From NCBI GenBank assembly GCA_910575555.1, contig CAJTFX010000008.1, positions 1 through 64,000 of the forward strand: a DNA stretch of 64,000 nucleotides. Direction: 5' to 3'. The notes under the pieces were generated by a model. That model saw nothing but the letters and a program-made list of their open reading frames with translations. It had not been told where the DNA came from and searched no databases. The position numbers were made by a program, and so were the translations under genes. Positions 7,762-17,126 of this stretch are shown in pieces (position 1 is the first letter of the stretch; the number at the start of each line of letters is the position of its first letter). Source of the DNA: Lachnospiraceae bacterium (GTDB taxonomy: Bacteria > Bacillota > Clostridia > Lachnospirales > Lachnospiraceae).

Positions 7762-8997
7762 ATGGGAAAATATCAGTATATGAATCTGGAACAGAAACTT
7801 GCAAAGATCAGAAAAAAGATGCCGGTACTTTTGAAAAAATATCATAATGACGAGGCGGACTATGATTTCGCCACACTGGATGATATCTATGAATCCCTGA
7901 CGCCGGCGCTCAATAAATACGGGGTTAATTTTGATATCGTAAAAGAGACGCCAACGCAGTATGGTTCTGAGGGGAAACCGGTATATCTGACACTGGATAA
8001 AGACGATTACTGGAGATATGAGGCAGATCTGGAACTTCGCTGGAAAAATATTGACAACCCATCAGAAATGAACAGTGCGGTGATCCATATCGTGGGAACC
8101 CATGAAATCCCGGATAAGGCCCATGGCACAGCCCTGACTTATGGACTGAAATATTATTTTCGGAATAAATTCTGTATGCGCCAGCTTGGAGGCGTGGCGG
8201 AAGATCCGGACGGCATGGAGTATGGAACGGAAGAGAGCGCTGCAGGCACAAAAAAACAGCCTTCGTCCCAGGACAGGAATGAGAAGGGGAGGAAGACGGT
8301 AGCATCCAATCCGGAAACGGAAGCCGGAAAGGGGCAGAAGCATGCGGCAGAATCCGGGAGCGGCAGGATTTCCGGCAATGCCTGCCAGGAGCAAAGAGGT
8401 ACTCTGGAACCGGAAAATGGTGGAAAATCAACAAAACCAGAGCCGGATGCGCATAAGAACGGCGGGAAGAGAGCTGAAAAGGAAGCCGAAAAAGGCAGTA
8501 TGACTGGAACGGAGGTTTTACAGAAATCGGAAGCTCCCAAAACGTCTGTAAAGAATCAGGCGCAGGAGCCGAAAGAAACGCAGGCAGGAGAAGGGAAAGA
8601 GGCAGCGAACCAGACGGATACAGCGAACCAGCCGGAAAAAGCAGGGAAGCAGACGGATACAGCCAGACAGGCGGAAGAATCCGGAGATGGCTTTCACGCA
8701 GCTAAGGCAGAGGAAGTGCCGTTTGATGAAAGCAGTTTCCTGGACGAACTGGAGCAGGAGATGGAAGAGCAGACAGAAAATGCAGATTCCAGCCTGGAGG
8801 CAGCGAAAAATTATGTCTGCACCTTCGGGCTTTATAATGGAAAAACCCTTGGGGAAATGATGAATTCCGGATTGAAGTGCAGGGAAGCCGTGAAATGGAT
8901 TGCCAACCGTTATAAAGGAACGGATAAAGGCATGGTAGAGGCCGCAAAGCTTCTCCTTAAGAATCAGGAGCTGGTGGATGAACAGCAGGCAGCATAA
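7762..8997 (+). CDS. ERF-family single-strand annealing protein
   Basis: 411-aa protein whose first ~150 residues match the ERF (essential recombination function) superfamily: a conserved N-terminal helix, then YDFATLDDIYESLTPALNKYG and the signature GTALTYGLKYYFRNKFCM (about residues 117-134). ERF proteins anneal complementary single strands during phage and plasmid recombination. A ~190-residue low-complexity linker, rich in E, K, Q, A and T, leads to a small C-terminal domain (about 350-405) ending in a helix, probably for partner binding. A terminator follows directly. The annealing role is established for the family. Confidence 0.8.
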   Translation: MGKYQYMNLEQKLAKIRKKMPVLLKKYHNDEADYDFATLDDIYESLTPALNKYGVNFDIVKETPTQYGSEGKPVYLTLDKDDYWRYEADLELRWKNIDNPSEMNSAVIHIVGTHEIPDKAHGTALTYGLKYYFRNKFCMRQLGGVAEDPDGMEYGTEESAAGTKKQPSSQDRNEKGRKTVASNPETEAGKGQKHAAESGSGRISGNACQEQRGTLEPENGGKSTKPEPDAHKNGGKRAEKEAEKGSMTGTEVLQKSEAPKTSVKNQAQEPKETQAGEGKEAANQTDTANQPEKAGKQTDTARQAEESGDGFHAAKAEEVPFDESSFLDELEQEMEEQTENADSSLEAAKNYVCTFGLYNGKTLGEMMNSGLKCREAVKWIANRYKGTDKGMVEAAKLLLKNQELVDEQQAA

Positions 8998-9008
8998 AGA
9001 ATGAACAG

Positions 9009-9039
9009 ACATGGTCCTATTATGGGGCCATGTTTTTTT
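9009..9039 (+). terminator. Intrinsic terminator after the ERF gene
   Basis: ACATGGTCC (9009-9017) pairs with GGGCCATGT (9025-9033) through one G-U pair, with TATTATG between them, followed by six or more Ts. Confidence 0.85.
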
Positions 9040-9095
9040 ACCATAGCATATAAAAGAAGCTGCCGGCGGCAGGTTCTGTAGTCAGGAGTGAGAAG

Positions 9096-10340
9096 ATGAA
9101 AGCAAAACCATTTACGATTACGGATGTAGGCGCACTGTTAGGCATACAGAAGCTTCCCGGAGGGAATGAGGATTCCTATAATGTAGTCTGCCCCTTCTGT
9201 GGGGATGAGAGGGGAAAGTGTAATTTCATTGTGATCAAGAACGGAGAACTGGTCAATGTCTACCATTGTTTCCATTGCGGTGCGGGCGGCAACATGCTGA
9301 CCCTGTATGCGGAACTGAATGGAATCTATGGCAGGAACCGTTACCAGAGGGCTTATTGGAAGATACAGGAAGAGCTGCCGATGGGAGTAAAGGAGAGCCG
9401 GATGCGGCAAAGACAGGTCCTGCAGAGGGAGAAACGGTGTAAGGAGCAGCTGGCAGAGCCGGCGGATTATGAAAAGAGGGATGCCGTCTACCGTGAGCTG
9501 CTGAAGCTGCTGAAATTATCCTTCCCCCATAAGGAAGATTTAAGGCGGCGCGGCCTGACAGAAGCGGAGGTTTCCCGGATGGAGCAGCTGGGTTATAAAA
9601 GCACCTGTGCAGAAGATTCAGTGGCAGTCGCAAGGAAGCTGATTAAGTCCGGCTGCCGGTTAGAGGGTGTGCCCGGATTTTTTGTCAATCAGAATGGTGA
9701 CTGGGAGATTGCCTTTTATAAGAAGAACAGCGGCTATCTCTGTCCGGTCTGGTCAGGAGAGGGTCTTTTGACGGCGTTTCAGATCCGGCTTGACGTTCCT
9801 TATCAGAAGCGGAAATATGTCTGGCTCAGCAGCGCAAAGCTGAATAAGGGATGTTCGCCGGGAAGCCCGGTAAGCCTTTCCGGAGATCAGGATGTGGGCC
9901 GGGTATTTGTAACGGAAGGGATTCTGAAAGCGGAGATCACCCACCAGCGGACAGGGGAGACTTATATTGGGAATCCCGGAGTGATGAACCACAAAGAACT
10001 CAGGCAGCTGCTTGCCCGGATGAAGGAACGCGGTCTTCGTGAGGTAGTAGAAGCAAACGATATGGACAAGCTGATGCGCCTTGACTGCAGGGAGGATTAT
10101 GGGACCGTATGCCGGATATGCAGCGTTAAAGGCCCCCAATGCCCGAAAAAGAGGGAAAAGCGGGAGCAGATCCGCAAAGGCTGTCTGAAGCTCTATGAGA
10201 TCTGCGGTGAGCTTTCCTTAAGCTTAAGCCGTGCAACGTGGGATACCGATGAAGAAGGCATGTGGCAGGAGCAGTATAAGGGGATTGATGACTGGGAGCT
10301 TCGGGAAGCGGAAGATTCCTATGGAAATGCGGCCGCTTAG
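9096..10340 (+). CDS. CHC2 zinc-finger primase-like protein (Toprim/DUF3854-like)
   Basis: 414 aa. The N-terminal CPFCG-(x)n-CFHCG zinc ribbon (about residues 29-65, with YHCFHCGAGGN) is the CHC2-type DNA-binding finger of DnaG primases. A Toprim-like segment follows at about 265-330 (VFVTEGILKAEITHQ, the E of EG being the expected catalytic glutamate, then GLREVVEANDMD). No RNA polymerase core of full DnaG length is present, so it is shorter than a normal primase. Probably primes or assists element replication. AGGAG precedes the start by 7 bp. Confidence 0.75.
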   Translation: MKAKPFTITDVGALLGIQKLPGGNEDSYNVVCPFCGDERGKCNFIVIKNGELVNVYHCFHCGAGGNMLTLYAELNGIYGRNRYQRAYWKIQEELPMGVKESRMRQRQVLQREKRCKEQLAEPADYEKRDAVYRELLKLLKLSFPHKEDLRRRGLTEAEVSRMEQLGYKSTCAEDSVAVARKLIKSGCRLEGVPGFFVNQNGDWEIAFYKKNSGYLCPVWSGEGLLTAFQIRLDVPYQKRKYVWLSSAKLNKGCSPGSPVSLSGDQDVGRVFVTEGILKAEITHQRTGETYIGNPGVMNHKELRQLLARMKERGLREVVEANDMDKLMRLDCREDYGTVCRICSVKGPQCPKKREKREQIRKGCLKLYEICGELSLSLSRATWDTDEEGMWQEQYKGIDDWELREAEDSYGNAAA

Positions 10341-10412
10341 TTGTTATAATATATTTGAGCAGAATCTAAGGCAGAAAACAGTTTGAAGATGACGGAAGGA
10401 GTGTGAAAAGAG

Positions 10413-12164
10413 ATGGAGATGAGAAAGAAGAAACTTCCGATTGGGATTGAAAATTTTGAAGAACTTAGGAAAGAAGATTTTTACTATATTGATAAAACCG
10501 GGCTTATTGCGGAATTACTCCATAATTGGGGAGCGGTGAATTTATTTACCCGCCCCAGGAGATTTGGAAAAACGCTGAATATGAGTATGCTGGAACATTT
10601 TTTCTCATTGGATGGGGATAAGCGTATTTTTGACGGGCTGGATATTTCAAAAGAAACTGCGCTTTGTGAGGAACATATGGGGAAATATCCGGTTGTATCA
10701 ATTTCCCTAAAAGGAATTGATGCGCTTAACTTTGAGACAGCATTTGAAAGGGCGGCTTTGCTTGTGAGAAGGGCGGCTTCGAAAGTATACTACCTTTTGG
10801 ACAGCGACGAATTGAATGAACAGGATAAAGTGAATTATCGGAAACTTCTGGATGATCATATGACGGAAGCAATATTTGGTGACAGTCTGAGAGTGTTGTC
10901 GGAATTGTTGGAGAAGCATCATGGTACAAAGGTTATCCTGCTGATTGACGAATATGACGTCCCGTTGGCAAAAGCTCATGCGAATGGATACTATGACCAG
11001 ATGATATCCCTGATCCGAAGTCTCCTTGGAGAGGCGCTTAAAACAAACAACAGCTTGAAACTTGCAGTATTGACGGGCTGTCTTCGTATTTCAAAGGAGA
11101 GCATCTTTACCGGACTTAATAATCTGAAAGTATTGACAATTGCAGATGAGCGTTTTGATGAATACTTTGGTTTTACAGACAAAGAAGTGAGAGAACTTCT
11201 GGAGTATTATGATGTGGCGGATCATTATGAGGAAGTAAAAAGGTGGTATGACGGATATCAATTTGGAAATGAGGAAATGTACTGCCCATGGGATGTGCTG
11301 AATCACTGCGACAGGATCAGGAGTAACCCGGATGTGCAGCCGGAAAACTACTGGATCAATACCAGCAGCAATGACGCGGTGAAACGTTTTATAGAAGAAT
11401 CAGCCAATGTGACGACCAAACGGGAGATTGAGCGTCTGGTGGCAGGGGAAATCATTACAAAGGAAATCCATCAGGAGCTTACCTATGCGGAAGTTTACCA
11501 GTCTATTGACAATATCTGGAGCCTTCTTTTTACTACCGGATACCTGACCCAGCGTGGAAAAGCGGAAGGCAGGCAGATGAAACTGGCGATTCCCAATCTG
11601 GCGATCCGGGATATTTTTGTGACGCAGATCATGGAGTTCTTTAAGGAGAATGTCCGGGAAGACGGGGAGATGCTGAATTGTTTCTGTGACGCACTGCAAA
11701 ATGAGGATGTAGAAAATGTGGAGAAGATTTTCACGGAGTATTTAAGGAAGACCATCAGTATCCGGGATACAGCCGTAAGAACAGAGATGAAAGAAAATTT
11801 TCCCACAGGGAAAGCGACCACTAAGGAGTCTAAAAAACAGACTCCAAGTGTCTGCTTTTATCATGGCATCTTACTTGGAATCTTAGGAGTCAAAACCCGT
11901 TGGGGGATTTCTTCCAACCGGGAAATGGGGGAGGGCTATGCGGATATCCTTGCGGAACCGGATACCGGGGATATGGGGATCATCATAGAAGTGAAATATG
12001 CCCATGACGGAGATCTGGAGGGAGCTTGTAAGGAGGCGTTAAAACAGATCGAATATACAAAGTATGAAGATGACCTTGCAGACGACGGGATAGAGAAGAT
12101 CCTGAAATACGGGATTGCCTGCTATAAAAAGCGGTGCAGGGTCATGTTGGCAGAAAACAGATAA
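10413..12164 (+). CDS. AAA ATPase with C-terminal PD-(D/E)XK nuclease-like domain
   Basis: 583 aa. The N-terminus (IGIENFEELRKEDFYYIDKT, then FTRPRRFGKTLNMSML) is the hallmark of the AAA-ATPase-like family PF09820, with RPRRFGKT as the P-loop variant and LLIDEYDVP (about residues 172-180) as Walker B. The C-terminus carries GEGYADI and IIIEVKYA (about 508-535), the D...ExK core of the PD-(D/E)XK domain usually paired with it (DUF1703). This family is very common in gut anaerobes, often in many copies; function unproven. Its 3' end is part of a direct repeat copied downstream at 13002. Confidence 0.9.
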   Translation: MEMRKKKLPIGIENFEELRKEDFYYIDKTGLIAELLHNWGAVNLFTRPRRFGKTLNMSMLEHFFSLDGDKRIFDGLDISKETALCEEHMGKYPVVSISLKGIDALNFETAFERAALLVRRAASKVYYLLDSDELNEQDKVNYRKLLDDHMTEAIFGDSLRVLSELLEKHHGTKVILLIDEYDVPLAKAHANGYYDQMISLIRSLLGEALKTNNSLKLAVLTGCLRISKESIFTGLNNLKVLTIADERFDEYFGFTDKEVRELLEYYDVADHYEEVKRWYDGYQFGNEEMYCPWDVLNHCDRIRSNPDVQPENYWINTSSNDAVKRFIEESANVTTKREIERLVAGEIITKEIHQELTYAEVYQSIDNIWSLLFTTGYLTQRGKAEGRQMKLAIPNLAIRDIFVTQIMEFFKENVREDGEMLNCFCDALQNEDVENVEKIFTEYLRKTISIRDTAVRTEMKENFPTGKATTKESKKQTPSVCFYHGILLGILGVKTRWGISSNREMGEGYADILAEPDTGDMGIIIEVKYAHDGDLEGACKEALKQIEYTKYEDDLADDGIEKILKYGIACYKKRCRVMLAENR

Positions 12165-12252
12165 AATAAATACAGATACAGGAAAGCTCTGAGGCAAGAT
12201 ATGTTTCAGGGCTTTTTTCATGCCATCTGACAGAGGAAAGCGAACAATGGCA
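12154..12252 (+). repeat. Direct repeat R1 flanking the toxin-antitoxin module
   Basis: About 99 bp, starting in the last codons of the AAA gene and containing its terminator. It matches 13002-13100 with few differences and a single-base indel. The shared terminator pairs AAGCTCTGA with TCAGGGCTT, followed by Ts. Confidence 0.85.
12183..12218 (+). terminator. Terminator within repeat R1
   Basis: AAGCTCTGA pairs with TCAGGGCTT (one G-U pair), followed by a T-run; it closes the AAA ATPase gene. Confidence 0.75.
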
Positions 12253-12273
12253 GGGGAAAATTTTCTATTTGCA

Positions 12274-12302
12274 TTGACATATGAGAGCTTATAAGCTATC
12301 AT
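12274..12302 (+). promoter_or_regulatory. Promoter with palindromic operator for the HigBA-like module
   Basis: TTGACA (12274-12279), a 17-bp spacer and TATCAT (12297-12302). A perfect 12-bp palindrome AGCTTATAAGCT (12286-12297) fills the spacer, where an antitoxin repressor would bind for autoregulation. Confidence 0.7.
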
Positions 12303-12325
12303 AAAACTAATAAAGTAGATAAAGA

Positions 12326-12694
12326 ATGTATGAGGTTTATTTTTATCAGGATGCCAGTGGAAACCAGCCAGTCAAAGAATACCTTGACAGGTTGGAAGAA
12401 AAATCTACAAAAAGCAAAGATGCAAGAATAAAATATAATAAGATCGATCAATATATTGGAATATTGATGAAACATGGAACAGCGGCGGGTGAACCGTATG
12501 TTAAACATCCGGACGGAGAAATATGGGAACTGCGTCCGTTAAGAGACAGGATTTTATTTTTTGCATGGGACGGTAATTCATTTATTTTGTTAAGCTGCTT
12601 TATGAAAAGCACGCAGAAGACGCCAAAGAGAGAAATTGAAAAGGCGAAAAGGTTAATGGAAGATTTCAAGAAAAGGAGCAGGGAAGATGAGTAA
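12326..12694 (+). CDS. HigB/RelE-superfamily toxin (Gp49-like)
   Basis: 122-aa toxin of the phage Gp49/HigB group (PF05973), a ribosome-dependent mRNA interferase in characterised members. The typical order is visible: EVYFYQDASGNQPVKEYL at the N-terminus, HPDGEIWELRPLRDRILFFAWDGN in the centre (the ELR-x(4)-RILF strand pair) and a basic helix KSTQKTPKREIEKAKR at the end. It is first in a toxin-then-antitoxin pair, overlapping the HTH antitoxin by 8 bp. No strong ribosome site precedes ATG 12326. The whole module is bracketed by direct repeats. Confidence 0.9.
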   Translation: MYEVYFYQDASGNQPVKEYLDRLEEKSTKSKDARIKYNKIDQYIGILMKHGTAAGEPYVKHPDGEIWELRPLRDRILFFAWDGNSFILLSCFMKSTQKTPKREIEKAKRLMEDFKKRSREDE

Positions 12695-12989
12695 TGTAAA
12701 AATCTCCCCAGTGGGAGAAAGCTGGAGCGAATACAGAAAGAAACATTATACAGCGGAAGAAATTGCCGAAAATGATTTAATGGTTAAGTTGGTTGGAGAG
12801 ATTATAAAGACCAGAAAGGAAAAGCATATATCGCAAAGAGAACTGGAGGATATGACAGGGATTAAGCAATCAGTGATTGCGAGAATGGAAAGTGGAAAAA
12901 CAGATCCCCAGCTATCAACAATTTTAAAACTTCTGGTATCTATGGGGAAAACGCTTACAATCGTTCCATTGGAACTATCTGAAAAATAG
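12687..12989 (+). CDS. HigA-type HTH antitoxin
   Basis: 100-aa XRE-type helix-turn-helix protein. The DNA-binding domain (about residues 33-85) reads ISQRELEDMTGIKQSVIARMESGKTDPQLST, a canonical HTH_3. It neutralises the upstream HigB-like toxin and is expected to repress their shared promoter at 12274-12302, where a palindrome sits. The overlap with the toxin gene is 8 bp. Identification rests on the HTH pattern plus the toxin neighbour. Confidence 0.9.
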   Translation: MSNVKISPVGESWSEYRKKHYTAEEIAENDLMVKLVGEIIKTRKEKHISQRELEDMTGIKQSVIARMESGKTDPQLSTILKLLVSMGKTLTIVPLELSEK

Positions 12990-13001
12990 GATGCTGGAAG
13001 A

Positions 13002-13100
13002 AAAACAGATAAAATGAATACAGATAGATGAAAGCTCTGAGGCAACTATGTTTCAGGGCTTTTTTCATGCCATCTGACAGAGGAAAGCGGTCAGTGGCAG
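13002..13100 (+). repeat. Direct repeat R2 flanking the toxin-antitoxin module
   Basis: Second copy of the sequence at 12154-12252. It begins with the same ACAGATAAA that encodes the last codon and stop of the AAA gene, although here it is noncoding, and it repeats the terminator and the sequence after it. Confidence 0.85.
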
Positions 13101-13133
13101 TTTAAAAGTTCTTAAATTGCATCAGAGTGTAGA

Positions 13134-13166
13134 AAAACGGGGCTGTTTCATACAGCTCCGTTTTTC
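13134..13166 (+). terminator. Intrinsic terminator before the adhesin gene
   Basis: ACGGGGCTGT (13137-13146) pairs with ACAGCTCCGT (13152-13161), allowing one G-U pair, with TTCAT as loop and a T-run after. The 339-bp gap 12990-13328 otherwise holds repeat R2 and the adhesin's ribosome binding site. Confidence 0.85.
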
Positions 13167-13328
13167 TATGCCTTGGTACAGTCCGCCATACATACGTCAA
13201 AGGGGTCTGGTAGGCCTTTTTAATTTGAAAAGAAAGGGGGAGAGAAAGTATGGGAACACGCAGTCCGCCGGTTCCAGTATTGGAAATCCGTGGTACGAAA
13301 ACAAAATAAGATTCAAGGGAGGAAATTT

Positions 13329-16300
13329 ATGATACAAAACGCAAAACAGTTTTTGCACCGGCTGTCCGCTTTCGCACTGGCAGCCCTTGTACTGGCAGGC
13401 GCACTGCTTTCCCATGTGATGCCTGTCCATGCGGCAGACGGCACCGTCAATTATCATGCCGGGGCGCATATTCCATATGGGAGCTATTCCACTTCCCGGA
13501 TGACCTTTGACGGGAGCAACACGGCTTATTGCGTGGAGCCGAAGGAGTCCACGCCGCCGTCCGGGACCTATTCCTATAACCTGCTGGGAAGCAGTTCGCC
13601 TCTTAGGAAGGCGCTTTACTACTTAAACGGCGGGTATGGGTATGACAAGCACATCAAAAAGCAGTATCTAAGCGGCTGGTCTGATGATAATTCCTATGTC
13701 ATCGGGCATCTGGTAGTTGCTTATATTTATGCAGATTATTCATCTTCTACCGGCGCTTTTTACGGTGCGCCACAGAACTATATTGACAAGGCAGTGGAAG
13801 TAGCGAATGCCATCAAGGATCTCCCGGCGCCTCCGGAGACCTTCCGGGCCTTCATCGTTCCGGGAAGGGGAAGCCAGACGATTGTGGGGAGCTGGTACCA
13901 GGTGCCTTACGGTTACATTGAGCTTCGCAAATCCTCTGCCAATGGTGCTGTTTCTGATGGGAATGGCAATTATTCCTTAAAAGGCGCAGAATACGGCATT
14001 TTCAAAGGGGAAAAGCAGGTGGAGAAGCTTACTACAGACCAGAACGGCTATGCAAAGTCCGGGGAACTGGAGGCAGGAAGCTATATAGTGAAGGAGCTGA
14101 CAGCCTCAAAAGGATATATTGTAGACGTGACCGCGCATAACGTGACTGTGGAGCCGGAAAAGACGGCGGCAGTTACCGTAACGGAGGTTCCGCAGAGCAA
14201 TCCGATGGATTTGCTCCTTCAGAAGTTGGATAAGGAGAGGAAGAAAGCAGAACCCCAGGGGAACGCTTCCCTGGCGGATGCCCAGTTTACCGTGAAGTTC
14301 TATACGGTGCAGTCTGATACAGACCCGGCAGCGAGAGGCGCAAAGCCTGCACGGACCTGGATCTTTAAGACGGATGCGGAAGGGAAAGCACATTTCTCCA
14401 AAAGCTATCTGATATCTGGAGATGCCTTTTATACCCAGACAGACGGGAAAACGCTCTGTCTTCCCCTTGGAACGGTAACGGTGCAGGAGACAAAGGCTCC
14501 GGCCGGTTATTTTGTGAATGATGCGGTATTTGTACAGAAGATTACTGCAGGCGGGGCAAAGGAAACCGTATCCTGTTATAATGCATCTTCTGTAGAAGAG
14601 CAGATCTACCGGGGCGGGGTCAAAGTACAGAAGCGTGATCTGGAAACGAAAAAGGCAGAACCCCAGGGCGGTGCCTCTTTGGAGGGAGCCGTATTTACCA
14701 TCACTTCCTTAAATGACCATCCGGTAATGGTGGAAGGGAAAGCCTATACTAAGAACCAGGTTGTCATGAGCCTCACGACAGACAGCAAGGGAACTGCCGC
14801 TACGAAGAAAGATGCGCTTCCATTTGGGCATTACCGTATTGACGAGACGAAGGCTCCGGAGGGCTATCTGAATGAAGGGAAACTCTCCACAGAATTTGAT
14901 ATTGTAAAGAATGGGGAGATCGTGGATGTGACGATGGAAGAGAAAGCAATCTTAAACCAGGTCATCCGTGGGGACCTGGAGCTTATCAAGGTAGCGGATG
15001 GGGAGCAGAAACGGCTATCGGATATCCCATTTTCCATTACCTCTGTGACCACCGGGGAGAGCCATACGATCGTAACGGACAAGAATGGGTATGCCAGCAC
15101 TTCAGCGAAATGGAATAAGCATACCCACAACACCAACCAGGGGAAGACTTCGGAGGATGGAATTTGGTTTGGGACTTCCAAGCCGGATGATTCCAAAGGC
15201 GCGCTGATTTATGATACCTATACGGTGGAAGAACAGCGCTGCAAGGCGAACGAGGGCATGGACCTTTTGAAATTTGAGGTTACCATCTATAAGGATTCGG
15301 TTACGGTAGATTTAGGGACGCTTACAGACGACCAGATTGAGATTGGCACGACAGCCTTAGACAAGGAAACCGGAACCCATATGAGCAAGCCGGAAAAGGA
15401 AGTGACACTGATTGATACGGTGGAATATTCCGGGCTGAAAAAGGGGCAGAGCTACAAAGTAATCGGTACGCTTATGGATGCAGAGACAGGGGAGGCTGTA
15501 CTGGTTGATGGGAAGCCTGTGACCGCTGAGACGGAATTTACCGCAAAGAAATCTTCTGGTAAGGTAGAAGTTGTGTTCACATTTGATGCAGCCTCCCTGG
15601 AGGGGAAAACGACGGTCGTTTTTGAGGAACTGCAGCAGGACGGGCAGAAACTGGCGGTCCATGCAGACTTGAAGGATACGGACCAGCAGATTTCCTTCCC
15701 GGAGATTGGAACGAAGGCGAAGGATTCGGATACCGAAGAAAATATATCCAGCGCGGATGAAAAGGTCAGGCTGACGGATACCATTTTCTTTAAGGGTCTG
15801 GTTCCGGATCTGGAATATGTGGCAACCGGAAGGCTGATGGAGGTGGAGACGGAGGAACCTCTCTTAGACGGGGAGGAACCGATCACTGCCCAAACGACGT
15901 TTACGCCAAAGGACAGCGAGGGTACGGTAGATGTAGTATTTGAATTTGACGGCAGTTCCTTAAAGGGAAAGAATACGGTCATTTATGAATCCATTACGCA
16001 GGGAGATAAGGAAGTCGGGATGCATGCAGACCCGGATTTCAAGGATCAGCAGATGTTCTTCCCGGAGATTGGGACGAAGGCAGGCTGCCCGGAAACCGGA
16101 AGCCAGATGGCGATTCCGAAAAAGGAGCTGACCATTACCGATACGGTTTCCTATCACTTAATTCCGGGAAAGGAGTATAAGCTGACCGGAACCCTGATGG
16201 ATAAGGAGAGCGGGAAGCCTTTGCTGGTGGAGGGAAAACCAGTGACTTCCGAGCTTACCTTTACACCGGAGGAAGAGGAAGGAAGCGTGGAATTATCCTT

Positions 16301-16979
16301 TACCTTTGATGCCAGCGCCTTAAGAGGGAAAACGGTGGTTGCTTTTGAATCCGTCTCCTATCAGGAGAAGGAAGTAGCGGTTCATGCGGATATTCAGTCA
16401 GCGCCCCAGAGTATCTATTTCCCGGAGATCGGTACTACTGCCAAAGATGGGAAAGACGGAGATTCGGAAGCATTTGCAGGTAAGGATACGCAGATCGTAG
16501 ATACGGTTTCTTATAAAGGCCTGGTTACGAAGGATACTTCTTACCGGCTTGTGGGAATCCTGATGGATAAGGAGACCGGAGAGGAAGTACAGATCGATGG
16601 GAAGCCGGTGACTGCAGAAACAGTTTTTCAGCCGGAAAAGGCAGAGGGAACGGTAGACGTCGTCTTTAATTTTGATGCCACAGAGCTTAAGGGGCATGAT
16701 GTTGTTGTATTTGAAAAGCTCTATGTCACCGTCAAGGAAGAGGATCAGGAGAAAGAGGTAGAGCTAACGAATCATGAGGATATCGAGGCAGAAAGCCAGA
16801 CCGTAAAGCTGACGGAAGTGCCGACGGAGCCGGAAAAGCCTGCAGAGACGCCTGCAAAGACGCCGGATGCTCCGAAAACCGGGGATACGACAAACCTATG
16901 GATTCCGGTTGTGGTCTTAGCTGCGGCGCTTGCGGGGATTGTAGTGGTTATTATCCGTATCCGCAGGAAAAAATTTTAA
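13329..16979 (+). CDS. VaFE/SpaA-repeat surface-anchored adhesin
   Basis: 1216-aa cell-wall protein. Residues 1-36 are a signal peptide (cleavage near PVHA|ADG). The next ~170 residues include NTAYCVEPKESTPP, resembling a TQXA thioester domain with its reactive Cys. Four SpaA/Cna-B-like domains follow (about 197-665), the second and third with GYF or GYL elements after KAPAG or KAPEG. Then come four ~120-residue VaFE repeats (about 670-1160), each ending near FPEIGT in DNA order. The sorting signal is PKTGD (about 1181), then a hydrophobic segment and RIRRKKF. I chose ATG 13329 (GGGAGG just upstream) over the in-frame ATG 13290. A class B sortase gene follows, so it is probably the substrate. 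Confidence 0.9.
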   Translation: MIQNAKQFLHRLSAFALAALVLAGALLSHVMPVHAADGTVNYHAGAHIPYGSYSTSRMTFDGSNTAYCVEPKESTPPSGTYSYNLLGSSSPLRKALYYLNGGYGYDKHIKKQYLSGWSDDNSYVIGHLVVAYIYADYSSSTGAFYGAPQNYIDKAVEVANAIKDLPAPPETFRAFIVPGRGSQTIVGSWYQVPYGYIELRKSSANGAVSDGNGNYSLKGAEYGIFKGEKQVEKLTTDQNGYAKSGELEAGSYIVKELTASKGYIVDVTAHNVTVEPEKTAAVTVTEVPQSNPMDLLLQKLDKERKKAEPQGNASLADAQFTVKFYTVQSDTDPAARGAKPARTWIFKTDAEGKAHFSKSYLISGDAFYTQTDGKTLCLPLGTVTVQETKAPAGYFVNDAVFVQKITAGGAKETVSCYNASSVEEQIYRGGVKVQKRDLETKKAEPQGGASLEGAVFTITSLNDHPVMVEGKAYTKNQVVMSLTTDSKGTAATKKDALPFGHYRIDETKAPEGYLNEGKLSTEFDIVKNGEIVDVTMEEKAILNQVIRGDLELIKVADGEQKRLSDIPFSITSVTTGESHTIVTDKNGYASTSAKWNKHTHNTNQGKTSEDGIWFGTSKPDDSKGALIYDTYTVEEQRCKANEGMDLLKFEVTIYKDSVTVDLGTLTDDQIEIGTTALDKETGTHMSKPEKEVTLIDTVEYSGLKKGQSYKVIGTLMDAETGEAVLVDGKPVTAETEFTAKKSSGKVEVVFTFDAASLEGKTTVVFEELQQDGQKLAVHADLKDTDQQISFPEIGTKAKDSDTEENISSADEKVRLTDTIFFKGLVPDLEYVATGRLMEVETEEPLLDGEEPITAQTTFTPKDSEGTVDVVFEFDGSSLKGKNTVIYESITQGDKEVGMHADPDFKDQQMFFPEIGTKAGCPETGSQMAIPKKELTITDTVSYHLIPGKEYKLTGTLMDKESGKPLLVEGKPVTSELTFTPEEEEGSVELSFTFDASALRGKTVVAFESVSYQEKEVAVHADIQSAPQSIYFPEIGTTAKDGKDGDSEAFAGKDTQIVDTVSYKGLVTKDTSYRLVGILMDKETGEEVQIDGKPVTAETVFQPEKAEGTVDVVFNFDATELKGHDVVVFEKLYVTVKEEDQEKEVELTNHEDIEAESQTVKLTEVPTEPEKPAETPAKTPDAPKTGDTTNLWIPVVVLAAALAGIVVVIIRIRRKKF

Positions 16980-17019
16980 GGATAGAGTGAAACCGGAAAG
17001 AGTAGCAAAAAGATAAAAG

Positions 17020-17062
17020 GCTGCCGTACTGACAAAGAAGTGTTGGTATGGCGGCTTTTTTT
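17020..17062 (+). terminator. Terminator between adhesin and sortase
   Basis: GCTGCCGTAC (17020-17029) pairs with GTATGGCGGC (17046-17055), followed by seven Ts. The sortase may be expressed by read-through or from its own weak promoter. Confidence 0.8.
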
Positions 17063-17126
17063 ATTTACACTGCAAAAAAATAACCAGCGTCCAGAGGCAA
17101 GTGCTGGGGCTGTAATATTAGGAGGA

